The notes beneath the pieces are model-generated. The model was not told the origin of the DNA. It saw only the letters and a list, made by a program, of their open reading frames with translations, and made no database searches. From Alopecurus myosuroides (lineage: Eukaryota; Streptophyta; Magnoliopsida; Poales; Poaceae): DNA of 64,000 bases. The stretch lies in NCBI GenBank assembly GCA_028641055.1, contig CM054058.1, positions 87,617,927-87,681,926 of the forward strand, in the 5' to 3' direction. Positions 34,602 through 45,438 of this stretch are shown one piece after another (position 1 is the first letter of the stretch; each line of letters starts with the position of its first letter). The position numbers and the translations under genes were made by a program.

Positions 34602-37600
34602 GCACCCGGACTTCTAAAGGATACTCGCCGTTCCGTTGAACAGTAGTAGATTGGATTATGGGGCTTACCAGCACCGGCGTCCTCTTACGAGTAGGCCAAC
34701 ACACGTATGTGTGACAACCAACCCCTATCTGTTCAGCGTCGACGTAAACTATCCCATAGAAATCAGGATACTTCCATTGACGTACTTCAAAACATACACA
34801 CATGGTACGTCAACGGCATTCGAACAAGTGATACCACAACAGATCTCTACGACACAAAAGATTGAAATAAGTTGCAAATAGCCCTCATTAGAGCAGAGAT
34901 AGCAAATACAATCATCAAGAGGACACATGTCCCAACAATACATCATTACATCACAGCGGAAGCAGTCAACATGTCTGAGTACAGACAAGAGCCAAATAGG
35001 CCTAAGAGGCCGGAAACGAAAAGACGGAGCCCATCCACGAAGGTCTCGGATCCTGCCCGGGTCCGCTATCTACTTGTCAGCAGTCTCGTCATACTCCACG
35101 TAGTAGCCACCATGGTGATCCTCGGAAACGTAGTCTGCGGAAACCACAGCCCCAAAGGGGTCAGTACATAAACTGGCAAGCAAGACTCACATTTCACCAA
35201 AGTGTAACCCGTCAACACCAAGCACAGATGCCTTGGGTTCAACGGAAGAGAGGGGATATAAAGGATGCTTCAACTGGCTGCTCTAAACAACTACAGAGCA
35301 TACTACAACTTCCGGGCAGAAAGGAGGTAAGATCGCGTATCGTAACCAACCTATCAACTAATTCCAAACAAACCCATCCTGGATCTCGCCCCTTATCCAA
35401 AGAAGCAATCCGAGGATAACTCACACAGTTGAGTTAATGATGGTTCAGATTATTGTGTCAGTAAGCCTATTACTAGTCAAGTTGTTAATCATTGGGTGTA
35501 AGGTTGTTAATCATTAGGTTTAAGTTGTCCTGAGTACTTGTTAGCCAGTACTTTCACCAAGTAGTCCATAACCGCGGAAAACACGGCTTCTCGAGAAGAT
35601 TTATCCCTGCAGGGGTGCACCAATTTGGCCGTACACGTAAGAATAACCCGCCAGACGGGGGATCAACCCACCAAGCGAGGTACTCAACACAACTCAACTC
35701 TTCTTCGCATCAAGCCCAAAGCACCTTGGGCGCACGGCTAATCGAGCCCCGAAGAAAAGGGACCCTCATAGCACTCTAAGACCGTGTCCCCCTATATGCC
35801 GACTACAAAAGTTCCACCCTGCGCTGGGCTCGCAAAAACATGCATGCGGCAAATGGAAAACACGAACTAAATGAGGCGATTTGGACGAGATGCGAATCGA
35901 ATCAAATTGAGGGGGGCGCCCATACTCGCTTCTCACATGCGGTTAGTGCGCTCATCATGGATCAGTAGACAAGACCCTTTTCCTATTAGGGTCGACACTA
36001 GCAGGCTTCAAAACCACACAGGGCCTCCTGCCGGTGCCTTATCAGCATATTATTATTAACAGGTTGATTGATTAACATCGAGCCTCCAGAACATAATAGA
36101 AGTATAGTAACAGAAAGTAACGGGTAACAGACTCGAGCAAAACAACCTAAGCATGCTAGTAAGACACTGGCTCAAACAATGGGTTTGTAGGAGTGGAGGT
36201 GAGGCAATATCAGGGTTAAGGGATTCATGTGATAGGTTCGTATCAGAAACAACTACACATAGGGCTAGCAAAATAGACAACGGAAAGTATCGGTAACCAA
36301 TGTTGAAAGGAACACAGTGGTTCATGTGAGTGATAACTTGCCTGCAAACCCAGTAGCCTGGTACTGAGCTAGATCCTCAGAAGGGGTGTCGTAAAGATCG
36401 TCGGTCTCAACGTCGTCGTCTATCCGAGAAGAAGCAAACAAACAATGCAGAAAGAAATACAATCAATATCATGGCATAGTGCACAATCATGGGATGATGC
36501 ATGCCAAGTTAATGGTTGCATCAAAATAAACTAGTTAACATGGTCACACAATTTAAATGGACCCATATGCAATTGGATTGCATATGGAAAAGGTCCATGA
36601 ATTTAGGTGGAAACAAATGATCTACAATTAATCAACATGTGAAAGTTGTTTAGCATGATGCATGCATGAGGAAAACAACAAAATAACAACAATAGATGCA
36701 AGTGGAAATGAAATTTACAAGGTTTGAAAATTATTTATTAAGTTTGGAAATTGTGGGTTACTTAAAGATGTCACACAAGCATTTGTTGTTTTCATCAATT
36801 TAAAATGTTCAAAACAAATAACAAAATTCATATTTGAAAAGAACACACAATTTTGGGTGGATTACATGTTTCAAATATTGAAAAAGGAATTAGGATAATT
36901 TAATTATAAATTCAACAAGATTAAACAAGTTTTCAATGAATTTAGAACAAGTTTGAATTTGATTGAATTTTTATTTGTTCAAAACATAAATTCAAATTCA
37001 CATTTGAAAAGTTTATACTTTGGTGGTTTGAAAACATATTTTGCATGTTCAAAAATAATTTATTTTGAGCAAGTTATGAATTTAGCCAATTTAAATGAAT
37101 TAAACAAGGTTTAACATATTTAAGCAATTTTTAATTATTCAAACCATGAAACAAAATTTATATTTGAATAGGTGGTTTGAAATAGCATGGAAAACATATT
37201 TTATTTGCATTATTTGGATTAAGTATGAATTAGTTATGGATTTTATCAAATTACAAATGAATTGTTTGAATTCAAATTTGAAATGCATTTGGAAAATTCA
37301 AAACAGAAAACAAATGTTACCAATAGGTAGATAATTGAATTTGGGGCAGTGCACATATTTTAAATTTGTTAGTTGGAATTATAAAATAAAAGTTATTAGC
37401 TTTTTAGTTTTAGGGGCCATTCTGCAATTAAAAGGACTTGTTTGTGAAAACAGAAAAGGTGGAAAACATTTGTTACCGCACGGATAGCTAGCCCAAGGCA
37501 CTGCCAGATGGGCCCTGGGCCAGCGCGTGCTTGCGTGGCAACGCAGTGGCTGACAGGGGGGCCACCCTGTCAGCGCTGCGCAAAAAAGGTTGGGAATAAC

Positions 37601-39491
37601 CCGCGGCGCCAGGGTTCGAACCCACGCCCTGGGCGCGCGAGGAAACAGCGCACTGCCACTGCGGTGCGATCGAGTGTTTGACAGTATACACAACGCGGAC
37701 AGGTTATGGTGTAGGTTCGTTATCTGAATTTTAAATGAACGCGCGCGACTGAAACTCGACAGGGACCAACGACGGCGGCCGGCGGCGATCTCTGCGGCGG
37801 TTGTGTTCGATGCCGTGCTGGTGGGTGTGCGAGTGCGTGCTGGCTTGCTTGCGGACATGCTGCAGAGGAAAAGGGGGGAGAGATGGGTAGGGTTAGGGTT
37901 AGGGCTCGAGGAGGAGGTCTTAAAGGGAGGGGGTCGAGCTCCTGCACCGTTCGCTGCCTCTATGAACCACGTGGACACGACTGATGCTGTGCCGTACAGG
38001 AGGAGGAAGAAAGCTAGGGGGTATGGGCTTTGGGAGATGGTGGGCTGGGGGGAAGTTGGGCCTCTCTCTCTCCCTGCTGTTTGCTTCCCTTTTTATTTTT
38101 TCTTTGTTCTTTTTTTTGCTGAAATGAAATAAGGAAGAAAGAGATAGGTTTTGGGTTGGGAAAAATTTGGAATAAAATTGTGTGGGTTAATTAGATCAAC
38201 AACAACCACTTGCCAACTTCTGTTTTCAAAAAGTTCAAAATTAACTTGCTGTTTGTAATTAACTCAAATTTGAATGATTTTGGGATTAAGTGATTATTGA
38301 AAACAAAAATTTAAATAGGGTGAACCCTATGGTTTAAATGGAATAAAAAGGATTAGAATGTTTTGGTAATTTTCATACTTTGAAATTGGGTGCTGTTTGT
38401 GATTTGATTTGACTTTGAAATAACATTTGGATTAATTGAATTATTAAAAGCCATAATTTTAATGGTTGAACCTTATGGTTTGATGGAAACAATTGATTGA
38501 TTTGTTTTGCAATTTTCATAATTTTCAACAGAGTTGCTGTTTTGGAAAGTAATTGAATTTGAAAAGGGGTTTGGTTATTGGATGCATTTTTATAGAAACA
38601 AAACAACAGTTTTGAAATCACAACTTTAATGGAAACAATTGATTGTTTTATGTTGAAATATTCATTTGGAAATTGTAACATCACAAGGATGAAAACAAAA
38701 GGTTTGAAATTTGGTTTGAAATTCAAATAGAAAACAAAGGAAAACAAGTGAAAACAGTTCGAAGACAAATGAAAACAGAGGAAAACAAAAGGAAAACAAG
38801 CAAAACAATTGCAATGAACATGATGCCATGATGCAAAACATAAAATAACAGAGAGCAAACATTCTAATGGCTATTTTTCGTACTTGGGATGTTACAAAAC
38901 GCCCCCCTTGAAGGAATCGCGCCCCGAGATTCCTACTGAGAAAAGAAAAGGTCCGGATACTTCTTGGGAAGATCCTCTTGAGCTGTGACACGTGAAACAC
39001 ATCGTGCACCTTGGATAGTTTTTCTGGAATTGCAAGACGATAGGCATTTCTGGCAACTCTTCTGGAAAGACGTCAGGGAATTTGCAAACCACCGGAACAT
39101 TTTCAAGTAAAGGTAGAGGTTTTGTATCGAGGGTGTATAGCTGAATAGAACTTGATTCATTTGGAGAATAGACTATCTGGAATGTGGTGATTCAGGAATG
39201 CTTCCTCGAAACAACCCCAGGTGATAGGAATGCCAGCTCTCATAGCCTGGTAGTTTTCAAAACAACAACAACCTTTCTGGCCAGATAGACTTGATATTTG
39301 GGAAGTTTTGATTAGACGCCGGTAGAAGAATTGAAGTGGAAAACAACAACAAGATTTCAACGGACGAAAAGGATGTTGAGAAGAACAGGATAACGAAGCA
39401 ACACCGGGAAAAAAAACGAGAACAAAACACTCCTGAGGTACTACGGAAACCCCATCCGGGCTTCTAGAGGATCAATATCTACTGCTTAAGG
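34598..39491 (-). mobile_element. Inverted family-B copy, truncated in its internal domain
   Basis: The minus-strand LTR covers 34598-38896. Its GC-rich leader differs from that of 29829-34594, so it is a related subfamily. A polypurine tract follows (38897-38912), then integrase, reverse transcriptase and gag scraps on the minus strand (DVFHVSQLKRIFP, VVCKFPDVFPEELP, MRAGIPITWGCFEEAF). The sequence is collinear with the plus-strand internal domain up to 39491 (CCTTAAGCAGTAGAT), where it breaks abruptly into an A2 LTR. The rest of this element, including its other LTR, is missing. Confidence 0.8.
37606..37675 (-). other. tRNA-like cassette in the inverted family-B LTR
   Basis: On the minus strand CGCAGTGGCAGTGCGC (A-box-like) is followed by GTGGGTTCGAACCCTGG (a clear B-box). 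Spacing is about 35 nt, as in tRNA genes. Complete tRNA folding was not established. Confidence 0.42.
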
Positions 39492-40125
39492 AATTGAGTT
39501 GTTGTAGTTTGCAATTTTTAAATTGGAAATTTTGAACAAGGTGTGAAAGTTTAATTTGGTTTGAGTTTTTCCAGTTGTTTTGAAAACATGATGCTATGCA
39601 TATGATGCATGCAAAGCAAAAAGAAAACAAACACTTTCTACTTAGGGTAACACCCAGGTGTTACAGACGACACCACTAACAAGGGATTGCGCCCTCGCAA
39701 TCCACCTGCTAACCCGGGAGGGGAAAGAAGTTCAACTATCGATTCTTCATACTTCCAGCTGATCTCCTCGACACCACTAACCAGGGATTCTTGCTCGGAG
39801 TGACGACGATGTTTTTCCACCAGGAATCTTCCGATGATCGAACCTATTGGGTTAAAAGCTCAGAAAACGTCCACCCACGTAGGATCCTAACACTTGAAAG
39901 ATAGACAAGAGGGGAGACTCCAAAACAAATAAGATGGGGGGGGAAATAGAATAGGGATAAGGAGAAAACAAGAATCCTATTGAAATGTTTTTCCAAAATA
40001 GTTTAGCAGAAATAGTTTTTGACATTCTAGAAACAACGACCGTTAGCTAGGTTATCCTACAGGCTTTGCGGACCCGTTGCTTCGATAACCATTCGTATCA
40101 AAACAATCTCGGGAATCGGAACCAA

Positions 40126-40139
40126 GGCTCTGATACATT
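40126..40139 (-). other. Decayed primer-binding site of A2
   Basis: The minus strand reads AATGTATCAGAGCC, so two bases of TGGTATCAGAGCC are lost. It directly follows the LTR end at 40140. This copy probably can no longer be reverse transcribed efficiently. Confidence 0.65.
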
Positions 40140-43100
40140 TGTGACGCCCGAGATCGGGCACTATGCAGATTTCAGCATTCCGCCAAAATCCACATAATAA
40201 CCGATTCCTGGTGCCACTTGTGATAACATACAACAGTTCACGAATAATCCACAACAACAACAGAAAAGATATATACAAGATGACTCAAACGAGTCAGGGA
40301 TACAACTGATACAATACAAAGATCCAAATAACAGCGGAAGAAACAACATAGAGTCCGACTACGGACAAGATACAAATTGGACTAAGAGTCTTGAAGATAA
40401 CCGATGGCGTCCAATCCCTGCCCAGGCCAAGCCGGAGGGATTCCCAAGCTAACGTCGTCAGACTTCAAACCTGTTGACTGCAATATTGAATATGCAGCCA
40501 CGAAAGAGATTCGTGGGTCAGTACGGTTAAGTACTGGCAAGTGGATAAACCATACTCACAAGATACCGGCATAGCCAGTCATCACAAGATACAAATACTT
40601 TGGGATCAACGGAAAGGATGGGATTATTGCAAATAAGCGGCAGCGGGCTGCACTAACCAACTACAGAGACTCACTACAACATCCGGCTAAAAGAGGGGGA
40701 TAAGATAGAGTATCGTAACCAACTACAACTAACCACCAAACAAACCCATCCAATGTTACCCCCTACTAAGGAAGCAACCCAAGGATAACTCACACTTTGG
40801 ATTAAGGATGGATCAAGTTGTTGTGTCAATAAGACTACTTACTAGTCAGGTTATCATTAGTTAGGTGTAAGTTGTTCTGAGTACTTGTTAGCCAGTACTT
40901 TCACCAAGTTAACCATAACCGCAGAAAACACGGCTTCTCGAGAAGATTTAACCCTGCAGGGGTGCACCAATTTGGCTGTACACGTAAGAATAACCCGCCA
41001 GACGGGGGATCAACCCACCAAGCGAGGTACTCAACACAACCCAACTCTTCTTCGCATCAAGCCCAAAGCACCACGTGCTGTGCGTGCGCGGCTAATCGAG
41101 CCCCACGAAGAAAAGGGGACCCTCATAGTACTGGAAGACCACGCCGCCCTAAATGCCGACTACAAAAGTTCCACCCTGGCGCCAAGGGTTCGTACCTGCA
41201 TATGCGTGCATCAAATGGAAAACCCGAACTAAGTGTGGTGATTTGGACGAGATGCGAATCGAATCAAGTTGAGGGGGGCGCCCATACTCGCTTCCCACAT
41301 GCGTTTAGTGCGCTCATCATGGATCAGTAGACAAGACCCTTTTCCTAATTAGGGTCGACACTAGCAGGCTTCAAAACCACGCCGGGTCTCCTGCCGGTGC
41401 CTTATCATCAAATTATTATTACCCAAAACATTAACATGTTGTTGATTGAATTGAAACCCAACTATCAAACTAAACAGGTGATAAGACGGACAACAAGACT
41501 TGAGCGCAAACAACACTAAGCATGCAACTACGACAAGGGCCAACAGGGTAAACAAACAACAGTTAATAGGAAGTGGAAGGAAGGTTATATCATGGCTGCA
41601 AGGTAACATATAATAGGATCGAGACACAAGCATCGAAACAACAGGCTAGAATAAGAACAACGGAAAGAATCGGTAACAAGTGATGAAAGGCAGCCATTTG
41701 GCAGCAAGTGAGTATACTTGCCTGGAATCCAGCAAGTAGAGGTACATCCACAGAACTTGTCGTTGCTCACATCATCTCAACGTCCTATCCGGGAAGAAGC
41801 GATGAACCTCGAACAAACACCGGATGCAACAATTACTACTACGGCAAAAGATCCAGCATGATCAAGATATGGATGCATGACAAGTTTAAAGATGCATCAA
41901 GATAAACTAGTCGACAAGATAGCATAACATAATTAAATGGACCCATATGCAAGTTGGATTACATATGGAAAGCCCATGAATTAAGGTTGAAATAGTTGTT
42001 TTACAACTAACCAATATGTGAAAGTGGATTAGCAGGATGCATGGAGGAGGAAAACAACAAAATAACAACAATAGAACCAATTGGAAAATAAGGTTTACCA
42101 AGTTTGGAATTTCATTTATTAAGTTTTTGGAATTTTGGTTACTTAAAGGTGTCACACAGGCATTTGTTGTTTTCATCAGTTCAATTGTTCAAAACAGATA
42201 ACAAAGTTCATATTTGATTAGAACACAAAATTTTGGGTGGATTACATGTTTAAATTATTGAAAAAGAAATTACAATGATTTAATTATGAATTAAACAAGA
42301 TTAAACAAGTTTTAATTGAATTTAATTCAAGTGTGAATATTATTTGAATTTTATTTGTTCAAAACATAATTTCAAATTCATATTTGAAAAGGTTATGTTT
42401 TTCTGGTTTGAAAACATATTTTATTTGTTCAAAAATAATTTAATTTGAGCAAGTTATTAATTTAGCAATTTTAAATGAATTAAACAAGCTTTAAATTATT
42501 CAAGCAATTTTAATTTCTCAAATCATGAAACAAAATTTATATTTGAAAAGGTGGTTCAAAATGGCATGGAAAACATATTTTATTTGTTGGAAAACAATTT
42601 CAAATGATTTAATTAAGCATGTTACTAATTTAATTGCATTAAATAAGAGATGAAACAATTATTCAATTTAGATGTTGCAAACCAGAAAACATAGTTGATA
42701 TTCAAGTGTGGCATGTGATTTTGGATGAAATTCATGTTTTGAGTATTTAATTTGGAGCAACCATTTGCAAGTTATTAATTATGCCATTTAATTAACCAAT
42801 TTAAGGATTGTTAAATAACATTAATTTTAATTGCCCAAATTGCAAAACAAGGTTGATAAACAGAAAGTACATTGAATTTGGACTGAAAAACATATTTCAC
42901 ATCTTCAATTTGGAGTTTATTTGCAATTTCTATGGGTGTTTGAAGTTCAGGGACCAAACTGTAAGGAAAAAGGACTTAGAGGGAAACAGGATTTTTATAC
43001 AGGCCCCTGGGGTGTTTTTACACCCAGTGCCCCCTGGCCTCGAGCCTCTGCCGTGCGGGGCCCGTGCAACCGTGGCGGGTGTGGGAGGTGAGGTGGCTCA

Positions 43101-43164
43101 CAGGGCCACCGACTGGTGGGCCCTGGCCCCTGCGCGACAAACAACCAAAAAAAGGGGGGCGCGC

Positions 43165-43240
43165 CTCGCCCTGGGATCGATCCCGCGGTCTGCTGCTCGC
43201 GTGCGGGCGCTCACTGCCGCTGCGCTGAGCTGTGGTGTGT
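43165..43240 (-). other. tRNA-like cassette in the A2 5' LTR
   Basis: It has the same arrangement as 26586-26655: AGCTCAGCGCAGCGG, then GGGATCGATCCC about 35 nt later on the minus strand. Confidence 0.4.
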
Positions 43241-43500
43241 TAACAGGTAAGGGCAGGGTGGGGTTTTGAGATGCCTCTGCGCGAATAACTGAACCCGAAC
43301 AGTTTCAGTCGAACTGACGGAGATGTTCAGGTTACGCGTGCGTGCAGACAGTTCCTCGATGGTGATCAGAAGACGATGGTGATCGGTGGGACGGCGAGCT
43401 AGCTGGTGCGTGCGGTCCTCGTGAAGGTGTGCCAAGGAACAGAGGGGAAGAGGAGTAGAGGGCTCACCGTGGCTCGAAGTCGGACAACAGCGGTGGCAGA

Positions 43501-44130
43501 ATGGGGGGGGGGGGGGGTTGCAGACGATGAGGCAGCTGTCGAGGGGCAGATGTCGAGGAAGAAAGCGACGAATCGGGGGGTTCCCCGGCGATGAACTCTT
43601 CGGCAAACTTGGCGAGGAAGTTGTCCTCGTTCCATTCCCGACATCGGCGCATCCTCGAGGTGACCGTGGCGTCACCGCGATGAGGAGGCAGTGGGGTGGT
43701 ATACTGGTTGGAGTCCATAACAGAAGGAATCGGGGGGGGGGGGGGGGGGGGGGGGGAAGAGAGGAGAAGTGGCGGCGCTAGGGCGAGGGAACTAGGGTTA
43801 GGCTAGGCAGAGGGGGATGGGTTGGCGTTTTAAGGAGGGCTTGAGCTTGGTACGGCAAGGCATCGAGGAGGGGGGAGATGATCATACGGTGGGGGAGGGA
43901 TCATGCAGAGGATGACATCACGAGGTGGAAGACGACAAGCGACGAAGGGGTATCGGGCCACAAGTGGTGGGCTGGCTAGGGGAAGGTGGCCTAGTGGGAG
44001 AAAGGGGATGGGGTGGGCTGCCTCTCTCCTTTTGATTTTTTTTTCCTTTTCTCTTTTTTTTTTGTAAAGGATGAAAGGGAGAGAGAGATGGAAAAAGGAT
44101 TTGGGGGGGGGGGGGGGGGGGGGGGGGGGG
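43501..44130. repeat. Long G homopolymer runs
   Basis: Runs of about 14, 25 and 27 G lie near 43504-43517, 43732-43756 and 44103-44130. The sister LTR has only about 9 G at each of the first two places (26921-26930, 27143-27152) and lacks the third region. They may be real slippage expansions or assembly uncertainty. Confidence 0.7.
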
Positions 44131-44794
44131 TTTAGGGTTTTCTTTTATGAAATTTGTATTAATTTTCAAAACAGAAATTAAAGCAAATGTTAACATTATT
44201 TCACAAGTTTGAAATTTTACTTTGATTTAAAGTTGTTAGTTGATTTTTTCCAATAGAGTTTGGGGTTTTTATTTTATAATTAAATTTTATTAATTTGCAA
44301 AACAATGATTAAAAGCAATTGTGCACATTAATTCTAAAATTTTGAGTTATTAATTGGAGTTTTAAGTTGGTATTTGAAATTTCATTATTTTTCCATAAAG
44401 ATTGATTTTTAAAACAATTTATTCAATAACCCCAAGCAATTTATGAGACCTTACTGAGTTAATTGTTTGCAATAATTTGATTTTCTTAAACCCACAATTT
44501 GATCTTGCCCATTATGATTGAATTTGAAGTGAATTTGAAATTATCATTTGGGGTGTTAACAAAAGGGAATTTCATTAACAAGCAATTTTAAATAGATCAA
44601 CTTCCAACTATTTGAAAACAATTGAGTTGTTGTAGTTTGCAATTTTTAAATTGGAAATTTTGAACAAGGTGTGAAAGTTTAATTTGGTTTGAGTTTTTCC
44701 AGTTGTTTTGAAAACATGATGCTATGCATATGATGCATGCAAAGCAAAAAGAAAACAAACACTTTCTACTTAGGGTAACACCCCAGGTGTTACA

Positions 44795-44820
44795 GATGGT
44801 AATTATGAATAATTACCATC
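44795..44820. repeat. Perfect 26-bp palindrome at the edge of A2
   Basis: GATGGTAATTAT and its reverse complement are separated by nothing but their own centre (GA within the 26 bp). It lies exactly between the A2 LTR start (44794) and the resumed A1 5' LTR (44821). Confidence 0.85.
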
Positions 44821-44940
44821 CTTGCGGAATATTCGTGAACTGTTGTAATGTTATCACAAGTGGCAACCTGGAATCGGTTATTATGTGGATTTTGGCGGGA
44901 ATGCTGAAATCTGCATAGTGCCCGATCTCGGGGCATCACA
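44821..44940 (+). repeat. A1 5' LTR, terminal 120 bp
   Basis: CTTGCGGAATATTCG to GGGGCATCACA matches the last about 120 bp of the 3' LTR (49748-49867). It closes the interrupted 5' LTR that began at 10187. One end base differs (GGCATCACA here, GGCGTCACA in the 3' LTR). Confidence 0.85.
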
Positions 44941-45438
44941 AATGGTATCAGAGCATGGTTTCCGATTCCCGAGATTGTTTCGATACGAATGGTTATCGAA
45001 GCAACGGGTCCGCAAAGCCTGTAGGATAACCTCGCTAACGGTCGTTGTTTCTAGAATGTCAAAAACTATTTCTGCTAAACTATTTTTGAAAAACATCTCA
45101 ATAGGATTCTTGTTTTCTCCTTATCTCTATTCTGTTTCCCCTCCCATCTTATTTGTTTTGGAGTCTCCCCTCTTGTCTATCTTTCAGAGTGTTAGGATCC
45201 TACGTGGGTGGACGTTTTCTGAGTCTTTAACCTAATAGGTTCGATCATCGGAAGATTCCTGGTGGAAGAACATCGTCGTCCCTCCGAGCAAGAATCTCTT
45301 GTTAGTGATGTCGAGAAGCCCTTGTTAGTGGTGTCGAGGAGATCAACTGAAAGCATGAAGAATCGATAGTCGAACTTCCCCCTCCCTCGTGTTAGTGGGC
45401 GGATTGCGAGGGCGCAATCCCTTGTTAGTGGTGTCGTC
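44941..45438 (+). other. A1 internal domain, 498 bp, non-coding
   Basis: It contains the primer-binding site (44943-44954), no ORF with gag or pol similarity, four copies of a TTGTTAGTGGTGTCG-like motif (45299, 45331, 45389 partly, 45422), and an 8-bp-stem hairpin (GGATTGCG...CGCAATCC, 45401-45420). The same motifs are in the A2 (39666-40139) and A4 (60079-60575) internal domains. No polypurine tract is evident before the 3' LTR. Confidence 0.8.
44943..44954 (+). other. Primer-binding site of A1
   Basis: TGGTATCAGAGC lies 2 bp after the 5' LTR end (44940), complementary to initiator tRNA-Met. Confidence 0.88.

Larger units (their letters stand above)
39492..44794 (-). mobile_element. Minus-strand family-A element (A2), 3' LTR truncated
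   Basis: Reading on the minus strand: a complete 5' LTR (44794 down to 40140, 4655 bp), a decayed primer-binding site, a 474-bp internal domain (40139-39666), then only the first 174 bp of the 3' LTR (39665-39492). The internal domain is homologous to that of A1 (45438-44941), including the GTTAGTGGTGTCG repeats and the hairpin. The broken end joins family-B sequence at a shared GGAATTG/ATTGAG. Confidence 0.8.
40140..44794 (-). repeat. A2 5' LTR, full length
   Basis: This is collinear with 23551-27819 but keeps an extra about 370 bp (44033-44400). It includes the conserved module (about 41230-41404 in plus coordinates), a tRNA-like cassette (43165-43240) and long G runs. No coding sequence is recognised. 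Confidence 0.82.

Noticed and set aside
37885..37905. Telomere-like GGGTTAGGGTTAGGG
   Set aside because: Only three short repeats, and not the plant TTTAGGG unit. It lies within an LTR leader and similar AACCCTA boxes occur in other LTRs here. Not an interstitial telomere.
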